A program made the position numbers and the translations under genes. Shown one piece after another: positions 25,101 to 36,785 of a stretch of DNA of 64,000 nt. The stretch comes from Liquidambar formosana (taxonomy: Eukaryota; Streptophyta; Magnoliopsida; Saxifragales; Altingiaceae): assembly GCA_039720395.1 (NCBI GenBank), contig CM077826.1, forward strand, positions 33,414,810 through 33,478,809. The letters are read 5' to 3'. Within the stretch, counting starts at the first letter, position 1. Each line of letters opens with the position of its first letter. Under the pieces are notes generated by a model that did not search any database, was not told where the DNA came from, and saw nothing but the letters and a program-made list of their open reading frames with translations.

Positions 25101-25494
25101 TGTTTGGGGCAGCATTGCCACATGGTACCTGTTTCTTTTATTGTATGGCATGACATCTCCAACAATTTCTGGGAACGCCTACCAAATTCTCGTGGAAGCC
25201 CTTGCTCCTGCACCAATTTACTGGTCTGCCACGCTTTTGGTGACAATTGCTTGTAATCTCCCTTACCTTGCCCACATATCTTTCCAAAGATGTTTCAACC
25301 CAATGGACCATCATATAATCCAAGAGATCAAGTACTACAAGAAAGATGTTGAGGATCGACACATGTGGACTAGGGAGCGGTCCAAAGCAAGGCAAGAAAC
25401 CAAGATTGGGTTCACAGCAAGGGTGGATGCGAAGATCAGACAGTTGAAAGGGAGACTGCAAAAAAAGCAGACGGCTGTGATGTCCCCTTCATAG
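19167..25494 (+). CDS. ALA: P4-type phospholipid-transporting ATPase (ALA4-ALA7 group)
   Basis: Flippase that uses ATP to move phospholipids to the cytosolic leaflet of plant membranes, usually with an ALIS/Cdc50 beta subunit (family knowledge). Coding exons: 19167-20998, 21098-21208, 21555-21831, 21917-22005, 22143-22230, 22324-22533, 22687-22812, 23980-24078, 24243-24434, 24838-25494. All introns are GT-AG and phases join without a break, giving 1226 residues, normal for the family. Seen: N-terminus [10 protein letters not shown]; membrane pairs near 88-104/107-124 and 304-326/354-378; DGET 198-201 (actuator); PISL 372-375 (P4 signature in M4); phosphorylation motif DKTGT with D425; KGAD 644-647 (nucleotide binding); TGDK 759-762; GDGAND 886-891; [12 protein letters not shown] after residue 913; six hydrophobic C-terminal segments. 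The N-terminus and the [20 protein letters not shown] block match the Arabidopsis ALA4-ALA7 group from memory; the exact orthologue is not resolved. Exon 1 carries half the protein. Intron 7 (1167 bp) contains a Helitron. Confidence 0.96.
23301..23919 (-). mobile_element. Non-autonomous Helitron in P4-ATPase intron 7, 619 bp
   Basis: On the minus strand it starts TCTATACTGTTAC (+ end 23919) and ends CTAG (+ 23301-23304). The subterminal hairpin is ACATGC-AAT-GCATGT (23314-23328). Flanking A and T on the element strand fit AT insertion. No Rep/helicase ORF. It accounts for over half of the intron and leaves both splice sites intact. Confidence 0.8.
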
Positions 25495-26300
25495 CAATGT
25501 CCATGATTTTTAATTTTTTTTTTTTTTTTTTTAGGGTTTGTGGCCTTTTGCAGTTTTATATCATGGCCTTTTTTCCTTCTTTTTTCGTTTTGTTTCGTTT
25601 TGTTTTGTTTTTTTTTTTTTTTTTTTTAAAATTCTTTTCGCAGTAAATTTTTTTTTGTCATCCAGTTAAGTGGGGTTGGTTGAAGTCCCATTCATTACAC
25701 AAAGCATTGAAGCTGTTGTATGTACAATATTTATAAGAGTTGATGAGTTACAGCTTGTGAAAATAGTTCATATTTACGTCTGCTTTGTTTTGTTGCCCCT
25801 TCACTCTTTAATTTCTGCACCTATCTGATATTCAAACCCTTGCTGTGCCCATAAAGCTAGAATTATTTTCCTGCTTTAATTTAACAAATGCTGAAGTTGT
25901 GGGGGAGTTCTGGGTTGGCAAATATCTGAGAAATGAGCAAGACTAGGCCGGGTAATATGACCAGGTTTCCTTATAAATGTACAAATAAAAGGGCTGCTAC
26001 TTATGAAGGTTTTGACTGTTAGAGAAGCCCGGAAGAGATTGTGCACCGTTCCCAGATCGCTCATTTACTCTCTTGCCTTTTCAGGCTCATATCATAACCC
26101 GCCTTTCTTTTCTTTTCTTTTCTTTTTTTTTTATTTTTTATTGGGTGTGGAATGTGATCCTAATTTTAATAAAATTGTTATTGACGCTTTAATAGGAAAA
26201 TAACCTCTTCCGGGTACTAGTTCCTTTAATTTGATTTTTAAAGATTGAGTTAAAGCCTAAAACTAGGTGTCTTTGGCAATCTTTTTATTATTACTTATTT
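25495..26300 (+). other. 3'UTR of the P4-ATPase gene and downstream spacer
   Basis: T-rich sequence with long T runs (25515-25532, 25612-25627) follows the stop. The transcript end is probably near 25700-25800 but no strong AATAAA was found there. No further gene seen. Confidence 0.4.
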
Positions 26301-27000
26301 TATTTTTTGCTAGGGAATCCAAATGACTTTAAAGACAAAAGAGACTGAAGCTTCTAAGGCTATAAGGGCTCTTCTGGGCCCATAGGCAATAGATGTTGAC
26401 TTGATTGGATTCAAAATGGGAATAGGAAATAGGAATACCAAGTTCATTTATACTACCACTAATTAAACATAGGGCAAAAAAAATGGAATTTAGAGACTTA
26501 AAATACAAGTTAAGTATTTGGCATGATAACTAGGATAATATAGCTCGGATATATTCTTATTGTAGATTCAATTCAGAGGATGTGCTAATATTGATCAAGT
26601 CTTTAAATACATTCCTAAGATTATGAATAATGATGATAATAATGCTAGTCTTGTCACCCCTATTACTTCTCAAGACTCAAGAGATTCATATTTCTATTTC
26701 TAAATTTCTAAATTTAAAAGCTACAAGTCCTGCAAAAAAGAAATTTCGAATATTTTAGCTCAAGTTGTATACAATTAAATACTTGATTTTTTTTTTATAA
26801 AAATTTAAAAAAGTAGATGTTTACCATGTGAATTAAATAGAACTTTTATTTCTTTGATTCCTAAAAATGAAAATCCTAAGAATTCTAATTATTTTTGCCT
26901 TATTAATCTAGTAATATCAATTATAAAATTATTTATAAGATTTTGTCGAATAGAATGAAGTTGTTGAAGGATGAAATTATTTTCCCCCTTGACAACATTT
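26300..27000 (+). pseudogene. Probable LINE reverse-transcriptase remnant
   Basis: Around 26890-27000 the + strand reads, across frame breaks, as a decayed form of the RT block of plant L1-type LINEs: CLINLVISIIKLFIRF and MKLLKDEIIFPL sit where the family has its conserved PISL...YKIISKIL and NRMK..LDEIISP blocks. Upstream sequence to about 26300 may belong to it. No intact domain; the limits are uncertain and the call rests on short motifs. Confidence 0.35.
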
Positions 27001-27059
27001 TGATAGTTCACAAGATCCTCATGCAATTTTGCATGATGTCATCCTTTAAAACTCTACTT

Positions 27060-27655
27060 GTAACTCGTATTTTGTGAAAGTAACAATTGGATTAAATCTG
27101 ATTCATATGAAGGTCTCAAATAGCAATCAGTCTCGGATCGACTAGGATTTTTGACATGTTTACATGATCAAAAAGGTTAATCTAACACTTGATTTTGTAA
27201 AAAATACGAGTCACAGGTAAGAGTTTTAGAGTGCACTTAATGCAAAGTTACATCAAGTGCACTTATATTAGTCATTTTATTATCAAGTGCACTTGATGTA
27301 ACTTTACATTAAGTGCACTTTAAAACTTTTATTTGCGAATTGTATTTTGTGAAACCAATCATTGAATTAGTTTTGATTCATATGTAGGTCGTGCATGACA
27401 AAAATCACATTAATCCAAGACTAAGAGTTGCCTCATCCATAAATGTCCAGAAATGAGTGATTGTTAATGATTGAGAAATTTAAGTTTTAGATCAAATAGA
27501 AATCAATCTTGTATCAATTTGATTTTTGGCATGAATAGCCTACATGAGAAACCTATCTAATCCAACAATTGGTTTCAAAAAATACAAGTTATGGGTAAGA
27601 GTTTTAGAATGCATTTGATGCAAATTTACATTAAATGCACTTGATAATAAAAAGA

Positions 27656-27660
<5 letters not shown>
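27060..27660. repeat. Foldback repeat with a strong central inverted repeat
   Basis: Near 27214-27333 the arms GTGCACTTAATGCAAAGTTA and TAACTTTACATTAAGTGCAC flank a short spacer, and complementarity continues outward with gaps (ATACGAGTCACAGG and its partner). A further arm lies at 27560-27650. Same family as 7130-7560 and 31537-31859. Confidence 0.65.

Positions 27661-27681
<21 letters not shown>
27656..27681. repeat. (CT)n microsatellite
   Basis: Thirteen CT dinucleotides in a row at the edge of the foldback repeat. Confidence 0.95.
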
Positions 27682-27686
<5 letters not shown>

Positions 27687-27725
27687 TCTTATCTCTTTGT
27701 GTATATATATACAGTTATATTCTCA

Positions 27726-27862
27726 TCAGCACGTATTGATATAAGTTATATCAGCACCATGAATTAGGGGTTATACCCCTTACATTGATCCAATATACCT
27801 TGTAATCTACAAATGCACAAGGTACAATCCCTAATGCGAGGCTGATATAAGTTATATCAGCA
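27726..27862. repeat. Palindromic dispersed repeat, copy 2
   Basis: Ends carry TTGATATAAGTTATATCAGC and GATATAAGTTATATCAGCA, and the interior has GGGGTTATACCCCTTACATT. Same architecture as the copy at 8862-9008. Confidence 0.65.
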
Positions 27863-28738
27863 TGTGCTCACTTGCATTGAGCACGTGCTGATATAACTTA
27901 TATAACTTATATTAACACTTTCATTGAGGCTTGATTCTAGCTATCTCTTGCGTGATAAAGATATTGATTATCAAAACTACATTTTTATGAAGTGTAGATA
28001 TATTAGAGATGTTCAAAATATTGTTAAAAGGGACATGTTCTATTTCTAAAGATGACGAGAGTAATATTGTCAATTGGGTGAACAATATGCATAAGAATAA
28101 TAGTATGAAGGGATTCAAGTAAGAATTTAGAAAAGATAGCAAACCTCTTGTGACAACTTGGGTGTACTAGAAATAATGTTATTTTAAGGGTTAAAAACAA
28201 TTTAGTGCCACAAACTTTGCCCAACGTTTCTATTGAGTCAACTTTTAATTTTTTTAGATATATTAATCCATAGATTTTACTATCTAGTTTCAATGTAATC
28301 CAATTATGAATGTTTGGTTTTACTAATGGGATTCCCAAATGAAAATCATGTGCGTGCTTAGGTGGCGTTGACATGGACTAGGAACTAAAAAGAAGTGTTG
28401 ATATATATTCACAACGACACTATTTCTAGTCCAAACCCCCCCCCCCTTTTTTCCAACAAAAAAAACCTTATTAACAAGGAAATTGATGAAGAAACCACCA
28501 TTAAGGCGACGAATATAGGGTATGAGGTGTTTTAGGCTGACTTCTACTGATTAGCACATACTAGGGTTGGGTGAGAAGGAGATGCTTTAAGCTAGTTCAC
28601 CGACAGTAGAGAGATGGTGGTGGTGATGGAGTCTTGGCTGTCAACTGGTGTAATCGGGATGGTGAGACGATGACAGATGAAGAGTCCCTCATGATGATGC
28701 TTGACATTGACTTAGTTGGGGTTGTAACCCAACCCCTT
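27863..28738. other. No gene seen; one arm of a distant inverted repeat at 28279-28371
   Basis: The segment 28279-28371 is the inverted counterpart of 32383-32475 (on the minus strand: GCACGCACATGATTTTCATT and CATTGAAACTAGATAGT). The rest shows no supported feature. Confidence 0.5.
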
Positions 28739-30818
28739 TGTAACGACCTGAAATGGGGACCGTTAGTTATATAGTAAAAAAATCAGTTTTAAAGCCAATT
28801 TTGGTGGATGTTTAATAAAAATAATTCTTTTGAAAATATTTTTAGAAAATCCGGCATGGTCCCGTTGGTAAATAGGACATACCAAGTTATCGACAAATCA
28901 TAAAACTTGTAGAAAACCCATTTATAATCTTTTTCAACCACCCACACAATATCCAACAATAAATAAAACTACAAGCTGTATCGTAGTCACATATGTCTCA
29001 TCCATATCTGCATCCACTACTTATCTATCTGTTACAGGCCATGAATTAAAATTTATACATGCCTAGGCTCAAAGCCGAAATAAAATACAATGATCTTCTA
29101 TATGAATGCATGCATGCTGATGTGCTTTCCAATCCCAGGTCAAGCTTTATTTTGAAAATATGACCTGTAAGAAAAACTGTGGGGGTATGAGCTATACGCT
29201 TAGTAGGAAACATTTCTCAAAATAACCTAAGGTTTTAAAAAAAACCATAATTTATGTACTTTTCCAAAGCCCTGCAAAACCATTGATTAGTTTGCAATAT
29301 AATTTTTCAGTGAATAAAACTGATACAAGTATAAAGAAATAACTGCGGAAGTTAAATTATTAAATACCAACACCCCTTTTTCTTTTTAAAGAGGTAAGAA
29401 ATAACTCAAGTTATTTGTTATCAAAATCATCATTTTACAAATGAATTAACCATCATTTTTTGATTTCATATCACAGCCTTATAAGCCAATAATCATCATT
29501 TGCCATATCTGGCAATCCATAACATCAGTCTTTTAAACTGATAAATCCTCCCCAGGTCATGCGGGCCCTCGCGCGCGGAATAAGAGAAAACACGACAAGA
29601 CATCCCTATCTGGGACCGCAGTAACCTCAGGAGGAAACACGGCAAGACATCCCTATATGGAACCGTAGTAATCTCTATTCGGGCACCTAGCCCAGGACTA
29701 AAGGATAGGAAAATACGGCAAGACGTCCCGTTCCTTTGGGACCGCAGTAATCTTGTCTCCAGTAGCCCTTATCACCATATCCATATCATCACCATTTATC
29801 TTTTCATTTACCGATTTCATAATTCCCACATAAATTGAAAAATTATATATAAATTTTCTAAAAACCACATAATAGGTTTGTGCTTTGAAAACCGTATGAA
29901 ATAACTCCATAAATCATGGTAATCATTTCCCAAACATTTTTCAAAATAATGGTTTCAAATCATTTATATAAAAGTGACCCCCAATATTTGATTGAAAGCA
30001 TTTAACCCAATAGGTTATCAAAATCAACCCATTGTACCCCAAATCATATGAGGGTTTGAAATATAACATGCATATAACCAAATAAGGTATAATACAAAAC
30101 CCTGGATTTTCCAAAATTTATCAAAATCCATAAAATATGCCCACATGCATGATATTTATGCAAAGAATGCCAAATACATGTGTTTTTACATGATTTAAAC
30201 CCAAAACCCCCATGCATCAATGGTTTAAGATGAGAAAATGCCCCTACCTCAAAAATAGGTGAAGAAAATGCAAACTCCATGCCATAGACGCATAGATCGG
30301 CTAAGAAATACAAGATCCGCGCTTATCGGTGTCGGATCGGAGCTCCGGTGCTTCAGCGAACCACCGTCGACTTCTTCCCAACTCTTTCTCTCTCTCCTTC
30401 CTCTCTCCCTTTCTATCGGTTGAGAAAATGGGCGAGAACCCTCTAGAAGGTGGGTTTTATAGGAAACATAAGGGAGGGGTAAAATGGTCTTTTCGCCCCA
30501 TAAAAATCTTGTCTTTCAGCAGAAATCCCGTGTGTTATAGTTGACTATAATGAATTATAGTAGAGTTATAGTCGACTATAACTCCCCAATAAACAATATT
30601 GCGACATTCTGTTTATTATAGTCGACTATAAGTTGTTATAGTCGACTATAACACCCAACATGCACAAAAAGAGGTATTTTGTTTGTTATAGCCAACTATC
30701 AAGGTTATAGTCAACTATAACACTCCGAATACACAACAAAGAGTTACGTAGCTCACCAAAACATACCTTAACACAATCTAACCCAATATTCTCATGAATC
30801 AAACCTCGGGTTCTTACA
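28739..30818 (-). mobile_element. Probable solo LTR of a Ty3/gypsy element
   Basis: Read on the minus strand it starts TGTAAGAACCCGAGG and ends CAGGTCGTTACA, the TG...CA pattern of plant gypsy LTRs. A TATA-like TATAAAA lies on the minus strand near 30458, with an AG-rich leader downstream. No internal region or partner LTR is adjacent. A clean 5-bp target duplication was not found, so solo status is inferred. The U3 part carries a palindrome array (30535-30720). It resembles the + strand LTR at 32476-34751 in the block around GGTAGGGGCATTTTC. Confidence 0.6.
30535..30720. repeat. Six-copy array of a 16-bp palindrome in the LTR
   Basis: TTATAGTCGACTATAA is perfectly self-complementary. Exact copies: 30566-30581, 30616-30631, 30636-30651. 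Variants: 30535-30550, 30686-30701, 30705-30720. The larger unit is about 70 bp, starting at 30566, 30636 and 30705, each holding palindromes about 50 bp apart. Confidence 0.9.
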
Positions 30819-31358
30819 ACTTGGCCCCTTGATTGCTCGGCCTAGTAAAATTACATTAGGGTCCTCACACCCTCCATCACCATTACTCCCTCTATCACTG
30901 TCTTAACCTACTCATCACAAGAAAATAGAGTATAAAGCAAACGAAACAAGAAAAACAAGGGCTTTAGATCTGCCACCCTAAATGATGAAGAAACCACCAA
31001 TATTTTTTGTGAGGGAGGTATGCAACAAGGAACAAACGAAGAAGAAGAAACTTCCATGGTGGTACTTTTGAATAATTTCGTCACTTATCCACCACAACTC
31101 TCCCACTTGGAGAAAATCCTTTAACAAGAGAAGGAATTTTTGAATATTTTGTTGAAAATGATTGCCTTATCTTTGTCATCACTGCTAATTGTCTTCTTTA
31201 GTGAGAGTTGATGTCGGCGGCCTCTTCTCCCTATCATTGTAACCCAAAGCATTTACTATAGTAGCAACCCCTCTATTTTCTTTACTAGGCTAGCAAACTC
31301 TCCCCCACTTCTTCAGAAAAATTTCTCGACATCCCTCTTATTTTTTGTATCAATCAGG
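30819..31358. other. Intergenic, no gene seen
   Basis: No supported exon. Phrases such as ATGATGAAGAAACCACCA (near 30981) are shared with about 28485, suggesting that both sides of the LTR derive from related repeat sequence. Confidence 0.4.
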
Positions 31359-31497
31359 TCAGCATATGTTGATATAGATTATATTAGCACCATGTAGTGG
31401 AGGTTGTACCCCTTGCATTGCCCAATATATTTCGTAACCCACTAATGCATGGGGTACAACTTCTAATGCAAGGGTTGATATAAGTTATACCAACACA
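31359..31497. repeat. Palindromic dispersed repeat, copy 3
   Basis: Ends TTGATATAGATTATATTAGC and GATATAAGTTATACCAACACA, with interior GAGGTTGTACCCCTTGCATT. Same family as 8862-9008. Confidence 0.6.
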
Positions 31498-31536
31498 TGA
31501 TTTACCTAACCATCATCCTATATATATATATATAGC

Positions 31537-31859
31537 CTCATTCTTATGAGGTTAACTTTACATAACTTTGTGTTATGTTACCCTCCAAAACTCTACTTGT
31601 GACTTGAATTTTGCAAAACCAACTATTAGATTAAATCTGCTTCATATGAAGGTTATGTGCTTCAAAAATTAAGTTAATTTGAGATTAAGAATTTCTTCAT
31701 CCATAAATTTCTAAAATGAGCGACTGTCATTAATTAAAAATATCCTACATGATAAGACTATTTAATCTATTGGATGGTTTTGCAAAATATAGGCCACAAG
31801 TAGAGTTTTGGAGGGTGACCTAATGTAAAGTTATGTTAGGTTAACCTCATAAGAAGGGA
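31537..31859. mobile_element. Foldback MITE with about 70-bp inverted arms
   Basis: Left arm TTCTTATGAGGTTAACTTTA ... CCTCCAAAACTCTACTTGTG and right arm CACAAGTAGAGTTTTGGAGG ... GTTAACCTCATAAGAA are inverted repeats. The middle shares CATCCATAAAT and ATGAGCGACTGTCATT-like phrases with 7130-7560 and 27060-27660. Flanks are TA-rich. Confidence 0.75.
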
Positions 31860-32257
31860 TTCTATATATATAGAGAGAGAAAGAAGGAGGGAGATTAAGA
31901 TTTTTATCAAAACTCATACATGGTCCAACCCAGATCTGCCACCACCATATCCGCCATTGCTCCTTATACCACACTCCTTATTTTGACCTCCTTCACCAAA
32001 AAAAAAAAAAAAAAAACCCAAATTCAAGCTTTTCTTTCACTAGATAACCTTAAGTTCAAACCCATTGGCGACGATGAATTGACGGTGACTCATACCCATA
32101 GATCTCTTTCTGATTTAAATTGGGTTTATTTCAATTAATGATTTACAACTCAAAACTAAAGGTAAAAACTTGCAACTCAAATAAGGTACAATCTTACCAT
32201 TAACAGAGACATCATTGTTGGTGGGGTTGACATCAGTGGTGAAAGGTGATTCTACAA

Positions 32258-32288
<31 letters not shown>

Positions 32289-32475
32289 TCCTCAAAACGA
32301 TATATGTTGGATTTTCTCTTGTTACATGTCAAGTTATGCTTTATGGTATCGCAAAATCCTCTATGGAATTGCCACGTTATCACCACATGGCTGGGCACGC
32401 ACATGACTTCCACGTGCGGATCCCATTAATAGATAGACGGATGTTCATAATTGGACTACATTGAAACTAGGTAGT
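31860..32475. other. No gene seen; (TAA)n repeat and an inverted-repeat arm
   Basis: Contains an A run (31999-32016), an (AAT)n run (about 32258-32286) and, at 32383-32475, the inverted counterpart of 28279-28371. The homology stops exactly at 32475, where the next LTR begins. Confidence 0.5.
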
Positions 32476-34751
32476 TGTAATGCCCATAAATCTTAAATAG
32501 GGTATTAAGGGCTTAATGTATGGTTAGCGTTTTTAATCTCTTGATTTGTTGGATGACCTCATGTATAGGTAATTCATGTGTATGATGATTGATGTTGCAT
32601 ATGTTTTAAAGCTGGCTAAATGCTTTAAATATTCTAAGTATGGATTGGATTAGTATGCGATTTTGGAATTTTAAGATCATAGAAATTTGGTTAAGTGTTG
32701 GAAAAAGTGAATTTTCATAAATCTTCATTTTTAAAGATAATATTTTGTGCTAATAGAACTTTATATTATTATAAGACATCTGTGATTTTATGATATTTTA
32801 TTATCATGTTCAGATGTGTATGATGATTGATGTTGCATGTGTTTTGAAGTTGGCTTAATGCTTTAAGTGTTCTAAGTACGGATTGGCTTAGTATGTGATT
32901 TTGGAATCTTAGGATCACAGAAATTTGGTTAAGTGTTGGAAAAAGTGAATTTTCATAAATCTTCATTTTTAAAGATAATATTTTGCGTCAATAGAAGTTT
33001 ATATTATTATAAAACATCTATGATTTTATGGGATTTTATTATCATGTTAGGATTAGTTTCTTTACATGTTTGTTTTTCAAAATTTTGTCAGAAGTCGAAT
33101 TTTGTACTAAAAATTGAAAATGAGATTTTTGATATATTTCGAATTTGATTTTTATAATAGTTTATTTGGATTCAAATGGGGGGTTGTTTGTTTTAACTTA
33201 AAGTAAATGTCATCATTCTTTTATTCTCCATTTAATAAATGTCTAATGAAAAGAAGGTTGTGGTCTATGCTGTCGAGGTTGTAGCCTAACTGATAGACAA
33301 ATTGGGAAAATTATATGATGGCTGATCGATTGGGCCCTGAGACTTATCGATCAAAGATCTGTAGATACTTTTTTTGCTCTCTACCTAGGCTTAATTGATT
33401 GGGCCATGACTCATCGATTGATCAAAGGCCAAGAATCATTTTTTTTTTCTTTTTTAAGCGTCAAAAGATGCATGTACCCTTGGTTATTTTAAAAGCCCTC
33501 TTTGCATGACTAGATCTCATTTTTGCAGCTGTTTTACCATTTTTAGAGTGAGAATGAGTTAGAAAGAGAATGAGAGAGAGAAGGAGAGAATGAGGAGTAT
33601 ATGATGAGGAAAGAGAAAGCTTCTCTCTCCAATTTTCATTAGGTTTTATGCTTTGGGAGCTTGATCCTCCTTATTTCCAGTTTGGATTTGCTTTTGGTCA
33701 TCCTTCAGTTTGCATTTTTGGGAGGTAATTTAGAACCTAGGATTTGTATTTTTTTAAAAGATATCACCACATTCTTACATTTTGGGTCATTCATGACATT
33801 TTGAGTGATGGATTGCACATGTGGAGATTTTCCTTACATTTTTGTGAGCTAGGGCTTACATATGGGAGCTTGCATGTTTATTCTAGGGTTTGGATTCTTC
33901 ACCCACAACATTAAGGTTTCACTTTTCCACACATTTGACTAAGGTAGGTGCAATTTTCATAGGTTTAAACTCTTGTTATAATAATGGGGTAATAATTATC
34001 ATTATTTATGTTGGTTAAATACATGAATTTTATAGGGATTTTTATATAAATCTTGTGTTCGGATATGGCCATTTATGTTTATTTTTGGAATTTCATTTTG
34101 GGATATTTAGATTTATGTATTTTTGTGTTTATGGATTTTATGTAGTTGGGGTTGAATTTATATGTATGTTTTATATGAGACTTTTTATTTATGATTTCTT
34201 GGGTATAATCATAAATGACATTCGTTATTATTTTCTTTCTTCATAATTTGGAATAATTGTGAAAGTTATATTGAATATGGATTATGTTAGTATCTTTAGA
34301 AGTGATTTTGGTAAAATCCTTTTATGATATATTGTATTTCATGTTGGGCATAATCATGCATGAAATGAAATTAATGAATACTTGGTAAAAGTAATAAGGG
34401 GTCATTGGAGTTGGACTACTTGCGGACATGGAATATCTTCTGGGGTTTTCTTTCCATTGGTTTTAGGGTACTTGTTGTGTTAGGTAGGGATGTCTTATTG
34501 TGTTCCCGAATTGAGTTTACTTACGATCTCAAGTAAGGATGACGAGCTGTGTTGTCCTCTTAGAGTTTGAGTTTTAAATCTCCTGTTCTGCGCATGATGA
34601 CCTCTTTGGGGGAAGTTGGGTAATTGATGGAAATAATTAAATTGGATATGAGTCACTCGCATTATTTATTTTAAGTTATGGGTCATAACTTAGTTTTTGG
34701 TCAAGTAATATATACGGTTAGTATATTTTATTTTTAAATGATATAATTTGT
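32476..34751 (+). mobile_element. Ty3/gypsy-type LTR, interrupted or truncated at its 3' side
   Basis: It starts TGTAATGCCC directly after the point where homology between 32383-32475 and 28279-28371 ends, which places the left border at 32476. The interior has an AG-rich leader-like stretch (33545-33620) and blocks resembling the minus-strand LTR at 28739-30818 (GGTAGGTGCAATTTTCAT, GTAGGGATGTCTTATTGTG). The right end is cut by the copia fragment at 34752, and sequence at 36786-36918 may be its continuation. No coding region assigned. Confidence 0.5.
32577..33050 (+). repeat. Tandem duplication of about 238 bp
   Basis: Two direct copies begin at 32577 and 32815 (TGTGTATGATGATTGATGTT in each) and run through GTTAAGTGTTGGAAAAAGTG and CATAAATCTTCATTTTTAAA to TTATTATCATGTT. 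Copies differ by scattered substitutions. Confidence 0.9.
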
Positions 34752-36785
34752 TGTAGGACCGAGTGCCACCTAAAACTAGTTGGTGTCAGGAGAGGGGCCT
34801 CAAATCTTTTAAAGGGCAATGCAGCAACCAAGCACCATAGTTCGAGTAGTCTTAACGACATGATGTTGACCTTAGCCCTGCAACCCTTGCAATCAAGGCT
34901 ACAATCACTCCCCAACACATGTCGTGCCCCACTAGGGACTCGAACCCATAACCTTGCTTTGATACCAATTGTTGAAATATCAATTGAGAAATGAAAACTT
35001 GGGCTAGCATGAATTTTTTAGATTTTAAGAATTGAGGCACATAAGACTTACAGAAAAAAATATGCAATATTAGTCATTTCATGCGTCAATCTCATCAAAA
35101 TAGTATATATCAAGATCAATGGATAAATATACAAAATATTCTCATCATGCATTGGTTTGATTTTTGTAATTATAGCACACTTGGCAAGCTCATGCTTCCA
35201 CTGTTCAATGAATAAGACTTTTTATAAATAAAGTGGGAATTCATACCAATATCATTTTATGAAAAGGTTTCTACATTTTAAGGCTCAAGCATCATTCCTT
35301 GGGAGTTTATGAGTATGAATTGAATTCACTTCCCATTATTTTTCAATAAGCTCATGCTTAAGGTTGCACACCTACAAAACAAAAATATGCAACTTTTTCT
35401 GTTACCTAAACCATTTTGGGTCCATGAGGGTTAGAACTTAGAATTATAGCCCCTTTAAGCTTCCAAATTCGTTTTGTTTTGATAAATAAGTTTTTGTAAG
35501 ATATTTCCAAATCAGTTTTGTAAAAAACACACCTTTGACTCCCCAAAATTTTATCAAAATTTTCTTTACCGTTTGAAAACTTGGTCAAAGTAGGGGTCAA
35601 GTTATCAATATTTTCTTTTAAAGAAATATTTTCTTTTTCAAAGAATAACAAAGATTGATTTTTCAAAATAGCTTTCTCATTTTCTCTTTTCAACTCATTA
35701 AGTTTATTCAAATTTTCAATAACATTTAAGACAGAAGAGATTTTCTTGTTCAAAACAATATTTTTATGAGCAAGTTTCTCATATTCTTCAAGTAACTCAT
35801 CAAAAGCAATTTGAACCTCTTCATAATTAGAGGATTATTAAGATTAGAGTTTACGTCATCTTCTTGTGTCATAAGGCAAAAATGAGTTACAATATCTTTA
35901 TCGCTTGATGCTTTAATTGAGTCACTATCTTCTTCAACATCTTTGCGAGCTTTCATAGTGGGCTCATATGTTGTAAGGTTGCTACTTAAATCGCTTAAGT
36001 TCATATTTTTGAGATTCCTTGCTTGAAGAATGGAGGTGGTCAAAGAATCCCACTTTAGGAAGATGCCTAAGTATTTTTCTCACCAATTCGTCATTAGTAT
36101 AAATTTTTTTGAGAGAATTCAATGGATTAACAATAGTATTAAAACGAGTAAACATTTCAAAAATAGTCTCATGCTTTTTCATTCTAAACAATTTATATTC
36201 ACATCTAAGCATGTTAATCTTGGCCTCTTTAACTTGAAGTGTTCCTTCATAGGTAACCTCTAGAGCATCTCATATCTCTTTGGCGCTAGTGCACCTAGAG
36301 ATTTTAGTAAATTCATTTGGGGCAAGTGCACAATATAAAAGATTCATAGTTTTAACATTGGTTTCAACGAATCTCTTTTCATTGTCATCCCATTCTTCTT
36401 GGGTCTTTGTGGGTGTATAGGGTCCATTTTCAACAACCTTCTATACTTCATAGTTAGAGGCTTAGATAAAGATTCTCATTTTAATTTTCCAAAAATTATA
36501 TAGAAATTCATTAAACAAAGGTGGCATTAGGGTTGATTGAATTTCGCCAATAAGAGTTTCAAAATATTTTGGCACGATCTTGACTCCAAAAAAAAATTAG
36601 AACCCTTACTCTAATACCAATTGTAGAATCGAGTGCTAACCATTTCATCTAAAACTAGCTAGTGTCAAGAGAGGCCCCCTCAAATATTTTAAAGGGTAGT
36701 GCAACAGTTAAGCACCATGGTTCGAGTAGTCTCAATAGGCATAATGTTGACCCTAACCTTGCAACCCTTATAGTCTAGGCCAACG
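34752..36785 (-). mobile_element. Short decayed Ty1/copia element with about 150-bp LTRs
   Basis: Direct repeats at 34752-34902 and 36622-36785 share CTAAAACTAG, TTTTAAAGGG, AGCACCAT and GGTTCGAGTAGTCT (one base variable). On the minus strand the right copy ends GATTCTACA, followed by ATTGGTATTAGAGT, a tRNA-Met-type primer-binding site. A G-rich GTTGGGGAGTGAT precedes the left copy, as a polypurine tract should. Only gag is present inside. Flanking TTTGT and ATTGT may be a decayed 5-bp target duplication. A second PBS-like site at 34953-34969 is unexplained. Confidence 0.65.
35406..36570 (-). pseudogene. Decayed copia gag (UBN2-type)
   Basis: Minus-strand fragments in order: PPLFNEFLYNFWKIKMRI near 36500, FEMFTRFNTIVN and DELVRKILRHLPK at 35982-36212, and FSNGKENFDKILGSQRCVF at 35406-35753. 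These match the order of motifs in plant Ty1/copia Gag (family knowledge). Stops and frameshifts interrupt it and no pol region follows before the left LTR. Non-functional remnant. Confidence 0.75.

Noticed and set aside
24823..25461. Minus-strand ORFs opposite the last flippase exon
   Set aside because: Shadows of a well-supported + strand exon with conserved membrane segments.
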